A DNA stretch of 64,000 bases from Rhodobacteraceae bacterium D3-12 (GCA_025916135.1 CP104793.1:4253001-4317000); one strand, 5' to 3'. Positions 44,289 to 53,877 are shown, counted from the stretch's first letter. The notes: generated from the sequence alone by a model not told the origin. Translations and numbers: made by a program.

Positions 44289-44990
44289 CTAATCCGACGT
44301 GTTTTTCTTCTCAGCAAACAGCGATGGAAATTCGATCAAAAGGTCCGCAATATACTTGGGTTGAGGTAGTTTGTCGCGCTCCTTCCAAACACGCTCTACT
44401 GCCGAGTATGACATCCCTTTTCCTAAAGATTGCAGTGCGTCAGCTACGATGTCACAGCCGCTATTTTGGTGAGTTGATGCATCATTCCTAGTGGGCCTAA
44501 ATCCTATTTGTTCGAGTTGCTTGATCTGGCTCACAATTAGCATATTTCGGTGTGCGTCCCGATCTCGGTAGGGACCTTTCGGCAATGGCGGCTCATTGAT
44601 CGCACCCGAAAGGAAGCTGGATTGCCAGCGCTGCAGCGCTGTCGAGTTCGGAGCAATTTTGAGCGTTGCAAGAAAGCGTAATGCCCAAAAAGCGTGATAA
44701 TCATGCTGGGAACACTCGATAGTTCTCACAATGTCTTCTTCGGAAGGAGGCAGTGTCTTAAAAACATCTTGAAGAACCAAAAGCCCCCTCATGATGTTAC
44801 TTCCGGGGTCTTTCGAACCTAACGTCTGCGTAAGCTGCTCGGATAATACCTTGGCTACAAATTTCGTTGCTTCTTCTTTTGTTAACTCTTGACTGCCAGT
44901 GCGTTCACTCCAGTTTCTGTCATTTCCTCGTTGAAGAGCCTGCTCAAGCAGCTTCAATGCATCAATCTCATTATTGCTCATATCTGGCAC
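44289..44990 (-). CDS. Hypothetical island protein
   Basis: 233 aa, no recognised domain. It starts MPDMSNNEIDALKLLEQALQ, is helical and soluble, and has no signal or membrane segment. It holds a central region rich in charged residues (PKGPYRDRDAHRNML) and ends in a short helix (YIADLLIEFPSLFAEKKN). It is co-directional with the AlpA-like gene and the integrase, within the integration module. Base composition is AT-rich, like other cargo at this end. Confidence 0.55.
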   Translation of the reverse strand: MPDMSNNEIDALKLLEQALQRGNDRNWSERTGSQELTKEEATKFVAKVLSEQLTQTLGSKDPGSNIMRGLLVLQDVFKTLPPSEEDIVRTIECSQHDYHAFWALRFLATLKIAPNSTALQRWQSSFLSGAINEPPLPKGPYRDRDAHRNMLIVSQIKQLEQIGFRPTRNDASTHQNSGCDIVADALQSLGKGMSYSAVERVWKERDKLPQPKYIADLLIEFPSLFAEKKNTSD

Positions 44991-45204
44991 CCCTTTTGAG
45001 CTAATGTTTCCGTTCTACTGACAGCCAATGCCTGTTTGGCTAATCAGAGTTTTCACTGGACACGTTCTGAAAATCGCAGCTCCATTGCAGAAACTTGCTT
45101 CCAATGGTTATGGGGTGCAAATTGATGCGCCCTTACTTCAACAAGGCAGCTGGCATTTGCGTTGCACACCAAGTTGTCGGCAAGCTGGGCCCTGTAAGAA
45201 AAAG

Positions 45205-46392
45205 TCATGCTGAAATCTTCACAATTTGCGCCGGGCTGCCGGTGACATACTGCGCCCAACGCTCGAGTAGTTCGCGGCGCGGCTCAAGGAAGTCAGTACG
45301 ACGGTATGCTCTTTCTACAGAGCTTCCGACGGTATGCCCCAGAATGGTTTCAGCGACCTCGTGTCGCGCATTTGTAGTTTCAGCGAGCCAATCGCGCAGG
45401 CTTGACCGAAAACCGTGCGGACGTGCTTCCAGACCTGCCCGCTTCATATGCTGCGAAAGCGTCATGTCCGAGATGATACCCTTGCGAACGGAAGGAAACA
45501 GATTCCCATCGCGGGCGTTTCTTGCCGCCTCGTGAACTACGTTTTGCGCCTCCATTGACAAAGGCACCCGAAAATTGGTGGTGGTGCCCTTTCGTCCTTT
45601 CATAGAATCTGCGGGTATCGTCCAAGTGTCGCCCTTAAATTGGTCGAGCCTGGCAGTGCGCAAAGATCCGGAGCGAACACCTGTCAAGATAAGTAGTCTT
45701 AACGCGAGGTGTGTTACTGTAGGAGTGTTAAGCGATGCATAAAACGCAGGCACTTCGGCCCAGCGCATAGCAGGTATATGGCTGGCCATATGTCGCTGAG
45801 TTCCAAGAAGCGCACGAGCCTTGTCACATGCTTGAAGGTCCACCTCTAAACCCAATGCTGCGGCGTGGCGCATCACGATACGCAGCCGGTTCATAGCCTT
45901 GCGGGCTGTCTCAGCCTTGTCGTGCCAAATCGGGGTCAAAGTATCGCGAATGTCGCGCTGATCAATCTGCGCTACGGGCGTTCTGCCCAGTTTCGGCAAT
46001 ACATGTAGCTCAAGCGGCGAGAACCAACGTCCGGCAGACCCGTCTCCTTTCAATTCTGCCTTGCGGCTCTCAAATGCATCGCGGGCAACATCGCTCAAAA
46101 TGTGCATGTTGCGCTGGGCTTCATGTTTCAACCGTTCCCGCTCGCGAATTGGGTCACCGCCGGCAGCCACTACAGCGTTCCAGCGTTCCGCCTCCGCACG
46201 GGCAGCTTTGAGCGTCACCTTCGCGGCTTCACCCAAGCCCATTTCGTGTCGTCGACCGTGAAGCGTGAAGCGCAGTATCCAAGAAGGGTTCCGATTGTTT
46301 CGCACATAGAGATAAAGTCCGCCGCCATCACTGTGCTTGCCAAGTGGTGCAGACTTCACGAATGCAGAAGTGAGCTTGTAACGCACTCTCAT
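45205..46392 (-). CDS. P4-type tyrosine recombinase (island integrase)
   Basis: 395 aa. The N-terminal DUF4102 domain (KLTSAFVKSAPLGKHSDGGG then YLYVRNNRNPSWILRF) is the arm-binding type seen in P4 and pathogenicity-island integrases that target tRNA genes. The catalytic set is visible: Arg in LTGVRSGSLRTARL, His-x-x-Arg in ARPHGFRSSLRDWL, His in ETILGHTVGSSVE and the Tyr in RAYRRTD. Its 5' end is 142 bp from attR, the usual arrangement. It recombines the 19-bp core in tRNA-Leu. Confidence 0.93.
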   Translation of the reverse strand: MRVRYKLTSAFVKSAPLGKHSDGGGLYLYVRNNRNPSWILRFTLHGRRHEMGLGEAAKVTLKAARAEAERWNAVVAAGGDPIRERERLKHEAQRNMHILSDVARDAFESRKAELKGDGSAGRWFSPLELHVLPKLGRTPVAQIDQRDIRDTLTPIWHDKAETARKAMNRLRIVMRHAAALGLEVDLQACDKARALLGTQRHMASHIPAMRWAEVPAFYASLNTPTVTHLALRLLILTGVRSGSLRTARLDQFKGDTWTIPADSMKGRKGTTTNFRVPLSMEAQNVVHEAARNARDGNLFPSVRKGIISDMTLSQHMKRAGLEARPHGFRSSLRDWLAETTNARHEVAETILGHTVGSSVERAYRRTDFLEPRRELLERWAQYVTGSPAQIVKISA

Positions 46393-46534
46393 TTCGGTCC
46401 CCCTTTTGGTCCCCCTCTAGATATAGTACACCCTACGTCCAATTGATAGTTCATGAAACCAGTTTTCCAGCTAATGCAATGAAACGAAAAGAATATTGAT
46501 CGAAGTTGATATGCCGTGAGACAACAGTTATGTG

Positions 46535-46553
46535 CCTCTCCTGGGCACCATTC
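46535..46553 (+). repeat. attR: right attachment repeat of the island
   Basis: CCTCTCCTGGGCACCATTC, identical to 6105-6123 but without the rest of the tRNA (upstream bases are unrelated). Marks the right boundary with backbone DNA. Confidence 0.85.
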
Positions 46554-46645
46554 CCCGACAGTTTATTCATAATACATGACCCGAATGAGCGTGCGGGACC
46601 TTGGCTGTCTCAACCCTTATCATGCCCGCACAGACCGCCACCCAG

Positions 46646-47332
46646 TCAACCGGGCCGGCTAAACCCCAGGATCAGCTTGCTCGATAGCGCGGCGTCGCCC
46701 GCCATCGGTTCCATAACGTCATACCAAAACTTCGAAATCACATCTGCGATCAGCTCTGGCGACTCGGAATAGGCGGCCAGCGGCGGGTCCGTCCGCCCGT
46801 AAACTTTAAGCAAAAGCTCATCAATCATGCCCGCCAACGCATAAAGACTAAGCTGAAGCTCCTTGGACTCCGCTGAATGCTGCGGGTTCCTCTTGATGAT
46901 CCGCGAGATCAGCTCATCGTTCGCCTCATTCGCAACCTTGGCAATGAGGCGATCATCATCTTTCAGCTGGAACATGCACCGCATTATCCCGACATTCTGG
47001 CGAAAGCAGCGAATGTAATGCAGGTTCGAGATGTAAATCCGCTCGCGGGTCGAATGGCCTTGGCGCAATTGCCGCGCGCCCATCCTGACAAAATCGAAAT
47101 ACCCCTCCAGCATTTTGGCAACAACTTCAGACCGCGTTTTGAAGTAGCGGTAGAACGTCCCATGAGCGAGGCCAGCGCCCTCGGCGATCATACTGACAGA
47201 CAGGGAATGGTACGTGGTGCTGTTCAAAAGCCGCGCCGTTGCAAGAACAAGCTTCTGCTCTGTGCGCACAACCTTGCGTTCCCCTTTCGACTCGGCGAGG
47301 ACAGTCTCGAGATGTTCGCAATAATCGTACAT
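46646..47332 (-). CDS. TetR-family transcriptional regulator
   Basis: 228 aa. The N-terminal helix-turn-helix reads LVLATARLLNSTTYHSLSVS then MIAEGAGLAHGTFYRYFKTR, with the TFYRYF recognition helix end typical of TetR. The C-terminal all-helical domain is a ligand and dimer module. It is divergent from the ABC/acyl-CoA operon (start 47543), and the 210-bp gap holds TGAC-N6-GTCA. It probably represses that operon until an acid or its CoA thioester is present. First backbone gene after the island. Confidence 0.88.
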   Translation of the reverse strand: MYDYCEHLETVLAESKGERKVVRTEQKLVLATARLLNSTTYHSLSVSMIAEGAGLAHGTFYRYFKTRSEVVAKMLEGYFDFVRMGARQLRQGHSTRERIYISNLHYIRCFRQNVGIMRCMFQLKDDDRLIAKVANEANDELISRIIKRNPQHSAESKELQLSLYALAGMIDELLLKVYGRTDPPLAAYSESPELIADVISKFWYDVMEPMAGDAALSSKLILGFSRPG

Positions 47333-47485
47333 ATCACACTTCCCTTACCGCCCGCGCAAAACAGCCTTCTGGCCTTGAGCAGTCCAGACAGTCTTTAGCA
47401 AATTACGCTCCAATCACAAGTTGCGCCCCGGGCGTCAATGGGAAACTCTTCTCTAACACACTGAAAAAGAGACAAAAGAAATTCC

Positions 47486-47511
47486 TTGACTAAAAAATGA
47501 CAATGGCGTCA
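47486..47511 (+). promoter_or_regulatory. -35 box and candidate TetR operator
   Basis: TTGACT (47486-47491) precedes a 14-bp palindrome TGACAATGGCGTCA (47498-47511; arms TGAC/GTCA), 31 bp before the ABC ATPase start. The arms sit where the spacer and -10 would be. I find no strong -10 box. The divergent TetR gene makes it the natural reader. Confidence 0.4.
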
Positions 47512-47542
47512 CTTATTGGTTAAGCATCGGGAGAGCAGTTTG

Positions 47543-48589
47543 ATGACAAGCAGTGGCGCGACGATCGAGTTCCGAAATGTGCGCAAGAATTTTGGCACTT
47601 TCACCGCTCTCGACAATCTCAGCCTCACGGTCGGGGCAGGCGAATTCATGACGTTGCTCGGCCCGAGCGGATCGGGCAAAACCACTGCTCTCAACGCGCT
47701 CGCCGGATTTATTGATGTCGACATGGGCGACATCCTGATCGACGGCGTTTCCATCCGGCACACCCCCACCGAAAAGCGCAACATCGGCATGGTGTTCCAG
47801 AGCTACTCGCTGTTTCCCCACCGCAACGTCCTCGCCAACGTCAGCTTCCCGTTGCAAATGCGCAAGGTGGCCAAGGCCGAGGTCCGCAAACGTGCCATGA
47901 AGGCGCTCGAGATGGTCCAGCTTGGCGATTTCGCCCACCGCATGCCGCACGAACTGTCTGGCGGCCAGAAACAGCGCGTCGCCATCGCCCGCGCGCTGGT
48001 GTTCGAACCGCGCGTCCTGTTGATGGACGAACCCTTGGGCGCCCTCGATCTCAAGCTGCGCGAAACATTGCAACTCGAATTGAAGGCCCTGCAAAAACAG
48101 CTCGGCAGCACGGTCATCTTCGTGACCCATGACCAGGGCGAGGCGCTCACCCTCTCTGACCGGATCGCCGTGATGGATCAGGGCGAAATTCAGCAGATTT
48201 GCACCCCGCAAGAGCTCTATGACCGGCCCGTCTCCACCTTCATCGCCAATTTCATCGGCTCGAACAATATCCTCAAAGTCGGCGCCTCCGATCAAACCTC
48301 CATGGAGGTCGAGGGCCTAGGGCGTATCCCGCTCGATCCCGGCACATCCGCGCCCTTCGCGGTCGGTCTGCGCCCCGAACTCATCCAGCGGGTGACATCC
48401 GGCGGCGTGCCCGCAGTGGTCGAGCAAACCATCTTTTCCGGCGAGGCGATCCGCTACACCGCCCGCACCGGCGACGGCACCGAAATCCTGCTGGTGGAAC
48501 CCCGCCACCCGGGCGAGGCACCCCTCGCCTCCGGCCAATCCATCGCCTTGGGCTTTGAGGCCGAAAACCTGATTTTTCTAGCCAAGTAA
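47543..48589 (+). CDS. ABC transporter ATP-binding protein, PotA/FbpC type
   Basis: 348 aa, from ATG 47543 with GGGAGA eight bases upstream. Walker A LLGPSGSGKTTALN, Q-loop VFQSYSLFPHRNV, signature LSGGQKQRVAIARAL, Walker B VLLMDEPLGALDLKLRE, switch His in VTHDQGEALT, and a C-terminal TOBE regulatory domain (FAVGLRPELIQRV). It powers the importer made with 48637, 49694 and 50548, of the spermidine/putrescine/iron or opine class. The operon continues with CoA-ligase and hydratase genes, so the substrate is more likely an organic acid or carnitine-like amine than a polyamine. Confidence 0.92.
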   Translation: MTSSGATIEFRNVRKNFGTFTALDNLSLTVGAGEFMTLLGPSGSGKTTALNALAGFIDVDMGDILIDGVSIRHTPTEKRNIGMVFQSYSLFPHRNVLANVSFPLQMRKVAKAEVRKRAMKALEMVQLGDFAHRMPHELSGGQKQRVAIARALVFEPRVLLMDEPLGALDLKLRETLQLELKALQKQLGSTVIFVTHDQGEALTLSDRIAVMDQGEIQQICTPQELYDRPVSTFIANFIGSNNILKVGASDQTSMEVEGLGRIPLDPGTSAPFAVGLRPELIQRVTSGGVPAVVEQTIFSGEAIRYTARTGDGTEILLVEPRHPGEAPLASGQSIALGFEAENLIFLAK

Positions 48590-48600
48590 TGACCAACGAT

Positions 48601-48616
48601 GCGGCCTTCGGGCCGC
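48601..48616 (+). promoter_or_regulatory. Intercistronic UUCG hairpin
   Basis: GCGGCC-TTCG-GGCCGC forms a very stable 6-bp hairpin with a UUCG tetraloop between the ATPase stop and the binding-protein ribosome site (AGGAG). Such hairpins protect the 3' end of an upstream message or set relative output. It also argues for the binding-protein start at 48637 and not the earlier ATG at 48589. Confidence 0.55.
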
Positions 48617-48636
48617 GCACAACAGGAGATGACAAA

Positions 48637-49680
48637 ATGACTATTACACGGCGTAACTTCAACATCGGTTCTGTCGCCGCATTGGGCGCCCTTGCCGCCC
48701 CCGCGATTGCGCGCGCCGAGGCGACGACCATCGTTGTCAACGGCTCGGGCGGCTCGCTTGAAACCGTGATCCGCGACATGTTCGAAATCCCCTTTACCGA
48801 ACAGACCGGCATCAAGGTGCGCGCCACCGCCCCGGTCAGCCTGCCCAAGCTCAAGGCAATGGTCGAATCCGGCAATGTCGAATGGGACCTGACCGAACTC
48901 AACGGCGATGACGTTGTAATCGCGACCAAGAATGGCTGGCTCGAAAACCTCGATTATTCGATCATCGACCCCAAAGGTCTCCTGCCCGAAATGGCCAAGG
49001 AACCAACCGCTCTGGTGCGCGCTTCCTATTCCACGGTGCTCGCCTATCGCACAGATCGCTACGAAGGCGAACAGCCCAACTCTTGGGCCGATTTCTGGGA
49101 TGTCGAACGCTTCCCCGGTCCGAGATCGCTGGAAAACTCGCCCAAGGGCACGCTCGAATTCGCCCTGCTCGCCGATGGCGTCAAGCCTGAGGATCTCTAT
49201 CCTCTCGATGTCGAACGCGCCCTTGCCAAGCTTGACGAGATCAAGGCGCACATCCCCGTCTGGTGGTCCACCGGCGCCCAGCACGTTCAACTGCTGATCG
49301 ACGGCGAGGTCAACATGACCTCCTGTTGGAATGGCCGCATCTCGCCCCTTCAGGCCGAGGGCAAGCCCGTCGCCATCACCTTCAACGAAGGTGCCTTGAT
49401 GCTGTCCTACATGGGCATGCCCAAAGGGGCCAAGCACCCGAAGGAAGCGATGGAATTCCTCAAGTATCGGCTCAACCCGAAACTGGCCGCAGAGTTCGTC
49501 AAGGTCGTTCCCTATCCGGGCTTCGTCCCCGGCATGTTTGACTACCTCGAACCAGAGTTCGTCGAAACCCTGCCAACGTCGCCCGCGAACGCGGCGGCCC
49601 AGTTCAAATTCAACAGCAAATGGTGGGCGGAAAACCTCGAAGAGGTGACCGAGCGCTGGACCGAATGGACGCTGCTCTAA
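48637..49680 (+). CDS. ABC transporter substrate-binding protein, PotD-like
   Basis: 347 aa from ATG 48637, with AGGAG upstream and a twin-arginine-type signal (MTITRRNFNIGSVAALGALA cut near AIARAE). The mature protein has the extracellular solute-binding family 8 (PotD/PotF) layout: FTEQTGIKVRAT, EWDLTELNGDDVVIATKNGW, AYRTDRYEG, GEVNMTSCWNGRISP and NEGALMLSYMGMPKGAKHPK. It delivers ligand to the two permeases that follow. The ligand is unknown. Confidence 0.9.
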   Translation: MTITRRNFNIGSVAALGALAAPAIARAEATTIVVNGSGGSLETVIRDMFEIPFTEQTGIKVRATAPVSLPKLKAMVESGNVEWDLTELNGDDVVIATKNGWLENLDYSIIDPKGLLPEMAKEPTALVRASYSTVLAYRTDRYEGEQPNSWADFWDVERFPGPRSLENSPKGTLEFALLADGVKPEDLYPLDVERALAKLDEIKAHIPVWWSTGAQHVQLLIDGEVNMTSCWNGRISPLQAEGKPVAITFNEGALMLSYMGMPKGAKHPKEAMEFLKYRLNPKLAAEFVKVVPYPGFVPGMFDYLEPEFVETLPTSPANAAAQFKFNSKWWAENLEEVTERWTEWTLL

Positions 49681-49693
49681 TCCCGAGGACGAA

Positions 49694-50551
49694 ATGACCG
49701 TGAAGGCAAAACAGAATTGGCGGCTCTTGGCATTGCTCTTGCCAGCGATAGCCCTGATCGGCGTGTTGTTCATCAACCCGCTGGTCGGAGTGCTCGTCCA
49801 AAGCTTTGTCGGGGATGACGGCTTTACGCTGAAATCCATCTCCAAGCTTTGGACCTCGCGCCTCGCAAGGGTGGTGCTCGAACGCACGTTCTGGCTTGCC
49901 TTCACGGTAACCGTCATCTGCCTCCTGATCGGCTATCCGGCGGCCTACTACATGAGCCAGATGAAACCGCGCAAACGCGCGATGATCACCTATCTCGTGC
50001 TCCTGCCTTTCTGGATCTCGATCCTGATCCGCACCTACACGTGGATCATCCTTCTGGGTCGCGAGGGACTGGTTAACAGCGCCCTGCAATGGCTCGGCCT
50101 GACCGAGCAACCGGTCCAGTTCCTCTATACCAACTTCGCCGTGCATCTTGGCATGGTTCAAATCCTGCTGCCCATCGTCATCCTGCCGACCGTCGCGGGC
50201 ATGGTGAATATCGACACCGGCCTGATCAAGGCCGCGCGCGTGATGGGGGCGTCACCCATACGCGCCTTCTGGTCGACGTTCTTCCCGCTTTCCCTGTCGG
50301 GGGCGGCCACAGGCGGGCTGATCTGCTTCATCCTGTCGCTCGGTTTCTATGTCACGCCAACCCTGCTCGGTGGACAAAAAAGCCTGATCATCGCCAACCT
50401 GATCGACCTTCAGGTGCACAAGACGCTGAACTGGGGCTTCGCCGCCGCGCTGGCCACCGCGCTGTTGCTCGCCACGCTCCTGTGTCTGCTGATCTTCTGG
50501 CTCGCGACCCGAAACCGCCCCGAATTCGCAACCGGAGGGCTGTCCAAATGA
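49694..50551 (+). CDS. ABC transporter permease, PotB-like
   Basis: 285 aa with about six helices. The binding-protein-dependent inner-membrane component motif appears as AARVMGASPIRAFWSTFFPL (EAA loop), and WISILIRTYTWIILLGREGL is typical of PotB. It follows the binding-protein gene by 13 bp, and its stop overlaps the next start (ATGA), so the two permeases are made in equal amounts. Confidence 0.92.
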   Translation: MTVKAKQNWRLLALLLPAIALIGVLFINPLVGVLVQSFVGDDGFTLKSISKLWTSRLARVVLERTFWLAFTVTVICLLIGYPAAYYMSQMKPRKRAMITYLVLLPFWISILIRTYTWIILLGREGLVNSALQWLGLTEQPVQFLYTNFAVHLGMVQILLPIVILPTVAGMVNIDTGLIKAARVMGASPIRAFWSTFFPLSLSGAATGGLICFILSLGFYVTPTLLGGQKSLIIANLIDLQVHKTLNWGFAAALATALLLATLLCLLIFWLATRNRPEFATGGLSK

Positions 50552-51348
50552 TCCGTAGATTGCTCGCGCTGCATTTCTGGCTGGTCGTGCTTTTCCTTCT
50601 GGCCCCGTTGATCTTTCTCGTCCCGATTTCACTCGGCGAAAGCCAATTCCTCGAATTCCCGCCAAAGCAGCTTTCGCTCAAATGGTATCGCGAGTTCTTT
50701 CAGCAAGAGAGCTGGATGGAGGCCTTGTCGCTAAGTTTCCGGGTCGGCCTCGGTGCCACCGCGCTCAGCGTGATCATCGGCACCCTCGCCTCTGTCGCCC
50801 TCGTCCGGGGGAGTTTCCCGGGGCGCGGCATCCTGACGGCGCTGTTCATTGCGCCGCTCATCGTGCCCACGGTCGTGCTCGCCCTCGGGCTCTACATGAT
50901 CTTCCTGCGCTGGCAGATCGTCGACAATGCGCTGGCGCTCACTCTGGCGCATGCGGTTGTGGCGCTGCCTTACTCGATCCTGCTGGTCTCCTCCAGCTTG
51001 CGCAGCTTTGACATGACGATCGAACGCGCGGCCCGCACCATGGGCGCGGGGCCGTTCAAGGCCTTCATGCTGATCACCACACCACACCTCGCCCCCTCCA
51101 TCTTTGCGGCGGCGGTCCTGTCGTTCTTTGCCTCCTTTGACGAGCTGATCATCACGCTGTTCGTATCGGGTGGTCAACAAACGCTGCCGGTCCGCATCTG
51201 GAACGACCTCAGCCTCAAAATCGACCCGACCGTGCCCGCCGCCGCCGTCATGCTGACCGCCGTTAGCGCCTTGCTCATGTTCGCGGGCGAAATGGTGCGG
51301 CGGCGCAACGAAGCGCACAATCAAACCCTGAATAACGCGGAAGACTGA
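50548..51348 (+). CDS. ABC transporter permease, PotC-like
   Basis: 266 aa, start coupled to the previous stop by ATGA. Six helices; the EAA loop is ERAARTMGAGPFKAFMLITT followed by PHLAPSI, and SFDELIITLFVSGG is a PotC hallmark. It forms the membrane channel with 49694. The CoA-ligase gene starts three bases after its stop, which binds transport and activation in one message. Confidence 0.92.
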   Translation: MIRRLLALHFWLVVLFLLAPLIFLVPISLGESQFLEFPPKQLSLKWYREFFQQESWMEALSLSFRVGLGATALSVIIGTLASVALVRGSFPGRGILTALFIAPLIVPTVVLALGLYMIFLRWQIVDNALALTLAHAVVALPYSILLVSSSLRSFDMTIERAARTMGAGPFKAFMLITTPHLAPSIFAAAVLSFFASFDELIITLFVSGGQQTLPVRIWNDLSLKIDPTVPAAAVMLTAVSALLMFAGEMVRRRNEAHNQTLNNAED

Positions 51349-51351
51349 CAC

Positions 51352-53031
51352 ATGAACAAGAGCGAAACGCCCCTCCCCACGGGACAATCCTGGCCCGAGA
51401 TCAAAGCCGCGCTTGATCGCCAGCGCGCCGACGTTGAAAAAATGCCCTTCCCGCGCAACATCGCCGCGCTCGTCGATGAATGCCTCGCAAAACAGCCCGA
51501 CGCCCCCCTCTGGACGTTCTTCGAAGAGCCGGACGGCGGCGCGGCCACCTACGCCGAAGTCGGCCAACAGATCGAGCAGATGGCAGCGGCGCTCTATTCA
51601 TTGGGCATCCGCAAGGGCAGCCACGTCGCCGTCATGCTGCCCAACATCCCGTCCTTCCCGATCGCTTGGCTTGCCCTTGCAAAACTGGGCGCGGTCATGG
51701 TGCCGGTCAATATCAACTATACCGGACGCGAGCTGAACTACGTCCTGACCGATTCAGACGCCAGCTATCTGTTGATCCACTCCGAATGCCTCCCCGCCTA
51801 TCGCGCGCTCGAAGGCGAGGCTCCCGTCAAAACCGCTCAATGCGTGACCTTTGGTGCAACCGATGGCGATGATGTCCTCGGCCAGACTGACGAGTCCCTG
51901 CGCGAGCAAGCCGCCCCGCTTCCCCAGGGCCTGCCAGAGCCCGCGCTCGATGATGTCATCAATATCCAATACACGTCGGGCACCACCGGCTTCCCCAAAG
52001 GGTGCCTTCTGACCCACCGCTACTGGATCACCATCTCTCTCGTCGCGTCGCAACGTGGCGGCCCGGCGGAAGACCTGCACAACATCCTCGCGGCCCAGCC
52101 GTTTTTCTACATGGACCCACAGTGGCTCACCCTGATGACCATGCGCTTGGGCGGCGAGATTTTTGTTGCGCGCCGCGCCTCCTCCAGCCGTTTCATGGAC
52201 TGGGTGCGACGGTTCAAAATCCACTACTGCCTGTTCCCCGAAGTGGTCTATCAATTGCCCGCTCAGGACAACGACGCCGACAACGACCTGCGCCGCATCT
52301 CGATCTTTGGCGTCTCCGGCAGCCAGCACGCGGCTCTCGAGGAACGCTATAACGTCATTGCCCGCGAATCTTTCGGCATGACCGAAGTCGGCGGCGCGCT
52401 GTTCATGCCCAGCGAAGCCACCCATATGGTCGGCTCCGGCGCCTGCGGCCTTCCGGCCCCCTTCCGCGAAGCCAAGATCATCGACGCCGACGGCGCCGAA
52501 GTCGCCGACGGTGAAATAGGCGAGCTTTGCATTCGCGGACCCGGCATCATGCTCGGCTATTACAAGAAGCCCGAGGCCAACGCCGCCTCCTTCCTCGACG
52601 GCGGCTGGTTCCGTACCGGCGATTTGTTCAAGCGCGACAGCGACGGCTTTCACACCATTGTTGGCCGCCTCAAAGACATGATCCGCCGCAGCGGTGAAAA
52701 TATCGCGGCACGCGAGGTCGAAACCGTTCTGGTCGAACTCCCCGGCGTCGTCGAAGCCGCCGCCGTCGGTGTCAAAGACCCCGCTCGCGGCGAAGAGGTC
52801 AAAGCCTACATTGTTCTCTCCGAGGGCATGAGCGCCGAAGACCTGCCCCCCGAAACGGTGTTCGAACACTGCCGCACGCGCCTCGCGGCCTTCAAAACCC
52901 CGCGCTACATTGAATACCGCGCCGAGCTTCCCAAAACACCCTCCGAAAAGATCGCGAAACAACTGCTGATCAAGGAAAAACCGGACCTCCGCCAAGGGTC
53001 ATTCGACCGCGTCTCGAACGCTTGGCTCTAA
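51352..53031 (+). CDS. Acyl-CoA synthetase, crotonobetaine/carnitine-CoA ligase-like
   Basis: 559 aa ANL ligase. A3 loop QYTSGTTGFPKGCLLTHRY, A5 ARESFGMTEVGGAL, A7 GGWFRTGDLFKRDSDG, A8 VGRLKDMIRRSGENIAAREV and catalytic Lys in PKTPSEKIAKQLL. The SGENIAAREVE version and overall length match the CaiC-like branch. It converts the imported acid to its CoA thioester with ATP giving AMP. Being next to PotABCD-like genes and an enoyl-CoA hydratase, it is the entry step of a beta-oxidation-like or carnitine-like route. Confidence 0.9.
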   Translation: MNKSETPLPTGQSWPEIKAALDRQRADVEKMPFPRNIAALVDECLAKQPDAPLWTFFEEPDGGAATYAEVGQQIEQMAAALYSLGIRKGSHVAVMLPNIPSFPIAWLALAKLGAVMVPVNINYTGRELNYVLTDSDASYLLIHSECLPAYRALEGEAPVKTAQCVTFGATDGDDVLGQTDESLREQAAPLPQGLPEPALDDVINIQYTSGTTGFPKGCLLTHRYWITISLVASQRGGPAEDLHNILAAQPFFYMDPQWLTLMTMRLGGEIFVARRASSSRFMDWVRRFKIHYCLFPEVVYQLPAQDNDADNDLRRISIFGVSGSQHAALEERYNVIARESFGMTEVGGALFMPSEATHMVGSGACGLPAPFREAKIIDADGAEVADGEIGELCIRGPGIMLGYYKKPEANAASFLDGGWFRTGDLFKRDSDGFHTIVGRLKDMIRRSGENIAAREVETVLVELPGVVEAAAVGVKDPARGEEVKAYIVLSEGMSAEDLPPETVFEHCRTRLAAFKTPRYIEYRAELPKTPSEKIAKQLLIKEKPDLRQGSFDRVSNAWL

Positions 53032-53052
53032 TTTTAATAAAGGAAACATCAC

Positions 53053-53850
53053 ATGCCTATCGAATATGAGCGCAAAGGCGCAGTCGGCTACTTCACCATC
53101 CGCAACGGGTCGGTAAACCCCATGACACCGGCCATGCACAAGGAAATGTATGGCCATATGGTGAACTTCCTCACCGATGACGAGGTCAAGGTCGGCATCA
53201 TGCAAGGCGCCGGCGACCGCGCCTTTTCGGCGGGCGATGATGTGCGCTCGACCTATGCCAAATTCGACACGCCGATGGAGGAACTCGAATATTACCTTTC
53301 ACCCAAACATCTGGTGAAAGAGGGCGACCCAGACACCTTTACGTGGTCGCGCGACGTTCTGCTGTTGGACCGCAACAAGCCGATCATCGGCGCTGTGCGC
53401 GGCTATTGCTTGGGGCAGGGGCTGATCTATCTCAATCACCTGACGGACATTCGTGTCTGTACCCCCGACGCCAAATTTGGCTTTCCGGAAATCTTCTACG
53501 GTATGGGCGGCGCCGGTGGCTCAACCCGCCTGACGCGACAGATGCCTTACGTGCTGGCGATGGAAATGCTGATGACAGGCGATCCGCTGGACGCCGATGC
53601 AGCCATGCGCGCCAATCTCGTGAACGCCGTCGTGGAACCTGACCAACTTATCGCCAGCGCCGAAGCTTATGCCGAACGCATCATCCGTCACCCGCTCCTC
53701 GCCCTGCGGATCGAGATGCAGGCGACCACGCGCTGCGCCGATATGAGCCGCATCGAAGCGCTGGACTACGTCAAGCAACTCTACCGGATGCAGCGTATGG
53801 GCTACGGCGGCGAAGAGCGGGTTGGAGAGTTCCTCTACAAACCGAAATAA
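53053..53850 (+). CDS. Enoyl-CoA hydratase/isomerase-family protein
   Basis: 265 aa crotonase fold. Oxyanion-hole segments are GDRAFSAGDDVRSTYA and KFGFPEIFYGMGGAGGSTRL; the first catalytic Glu is seen in GFPEIFYG, while the second position has GGAGG, so the exact chemistry (hydration, isomerisation or hydrolysis) is open. It lies 21 bp after the ligase with GGAAAC upstream of the ATG, and is the last gene of the TetR-controlled operon. A hairpin follows. Confidence 0.88.
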   Translation: MPIEYERKGAVGYFTIRNGSVNPMTPAMHKEMYGHMVNFLTDDEVKVGIMQGAGDRAFSAGDDVRSTYAKFDTPMEELEYYLSPKHLVKEGDPDTFTWSRDVLLLDRNKPIIGAVRGYCLGQGLIYLNHLTDIRVCTPDAKFGFPEIFYGMGGAGGSTRLTRQMPYVLAMEMLMTGDPLDADAAMRANLVNAVVEPDQLIASAEAYAERIIRHPLLALRIEMQATTRCADMSRIEALDYVKQLYRMQRMGYGGEERVGEFLYKPK

Positions 53851-53877
53851 AGCCGCTCTTACATCCGCTAGATCTCC

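Noticed and set aside
46535-46553. A second tRNA-Leu gene
   Set aside because: Only the last 16 tRNA bases are present; the D arm, anticodon arm and 5' acceptor strand are missing, so it is an attachment repeat.
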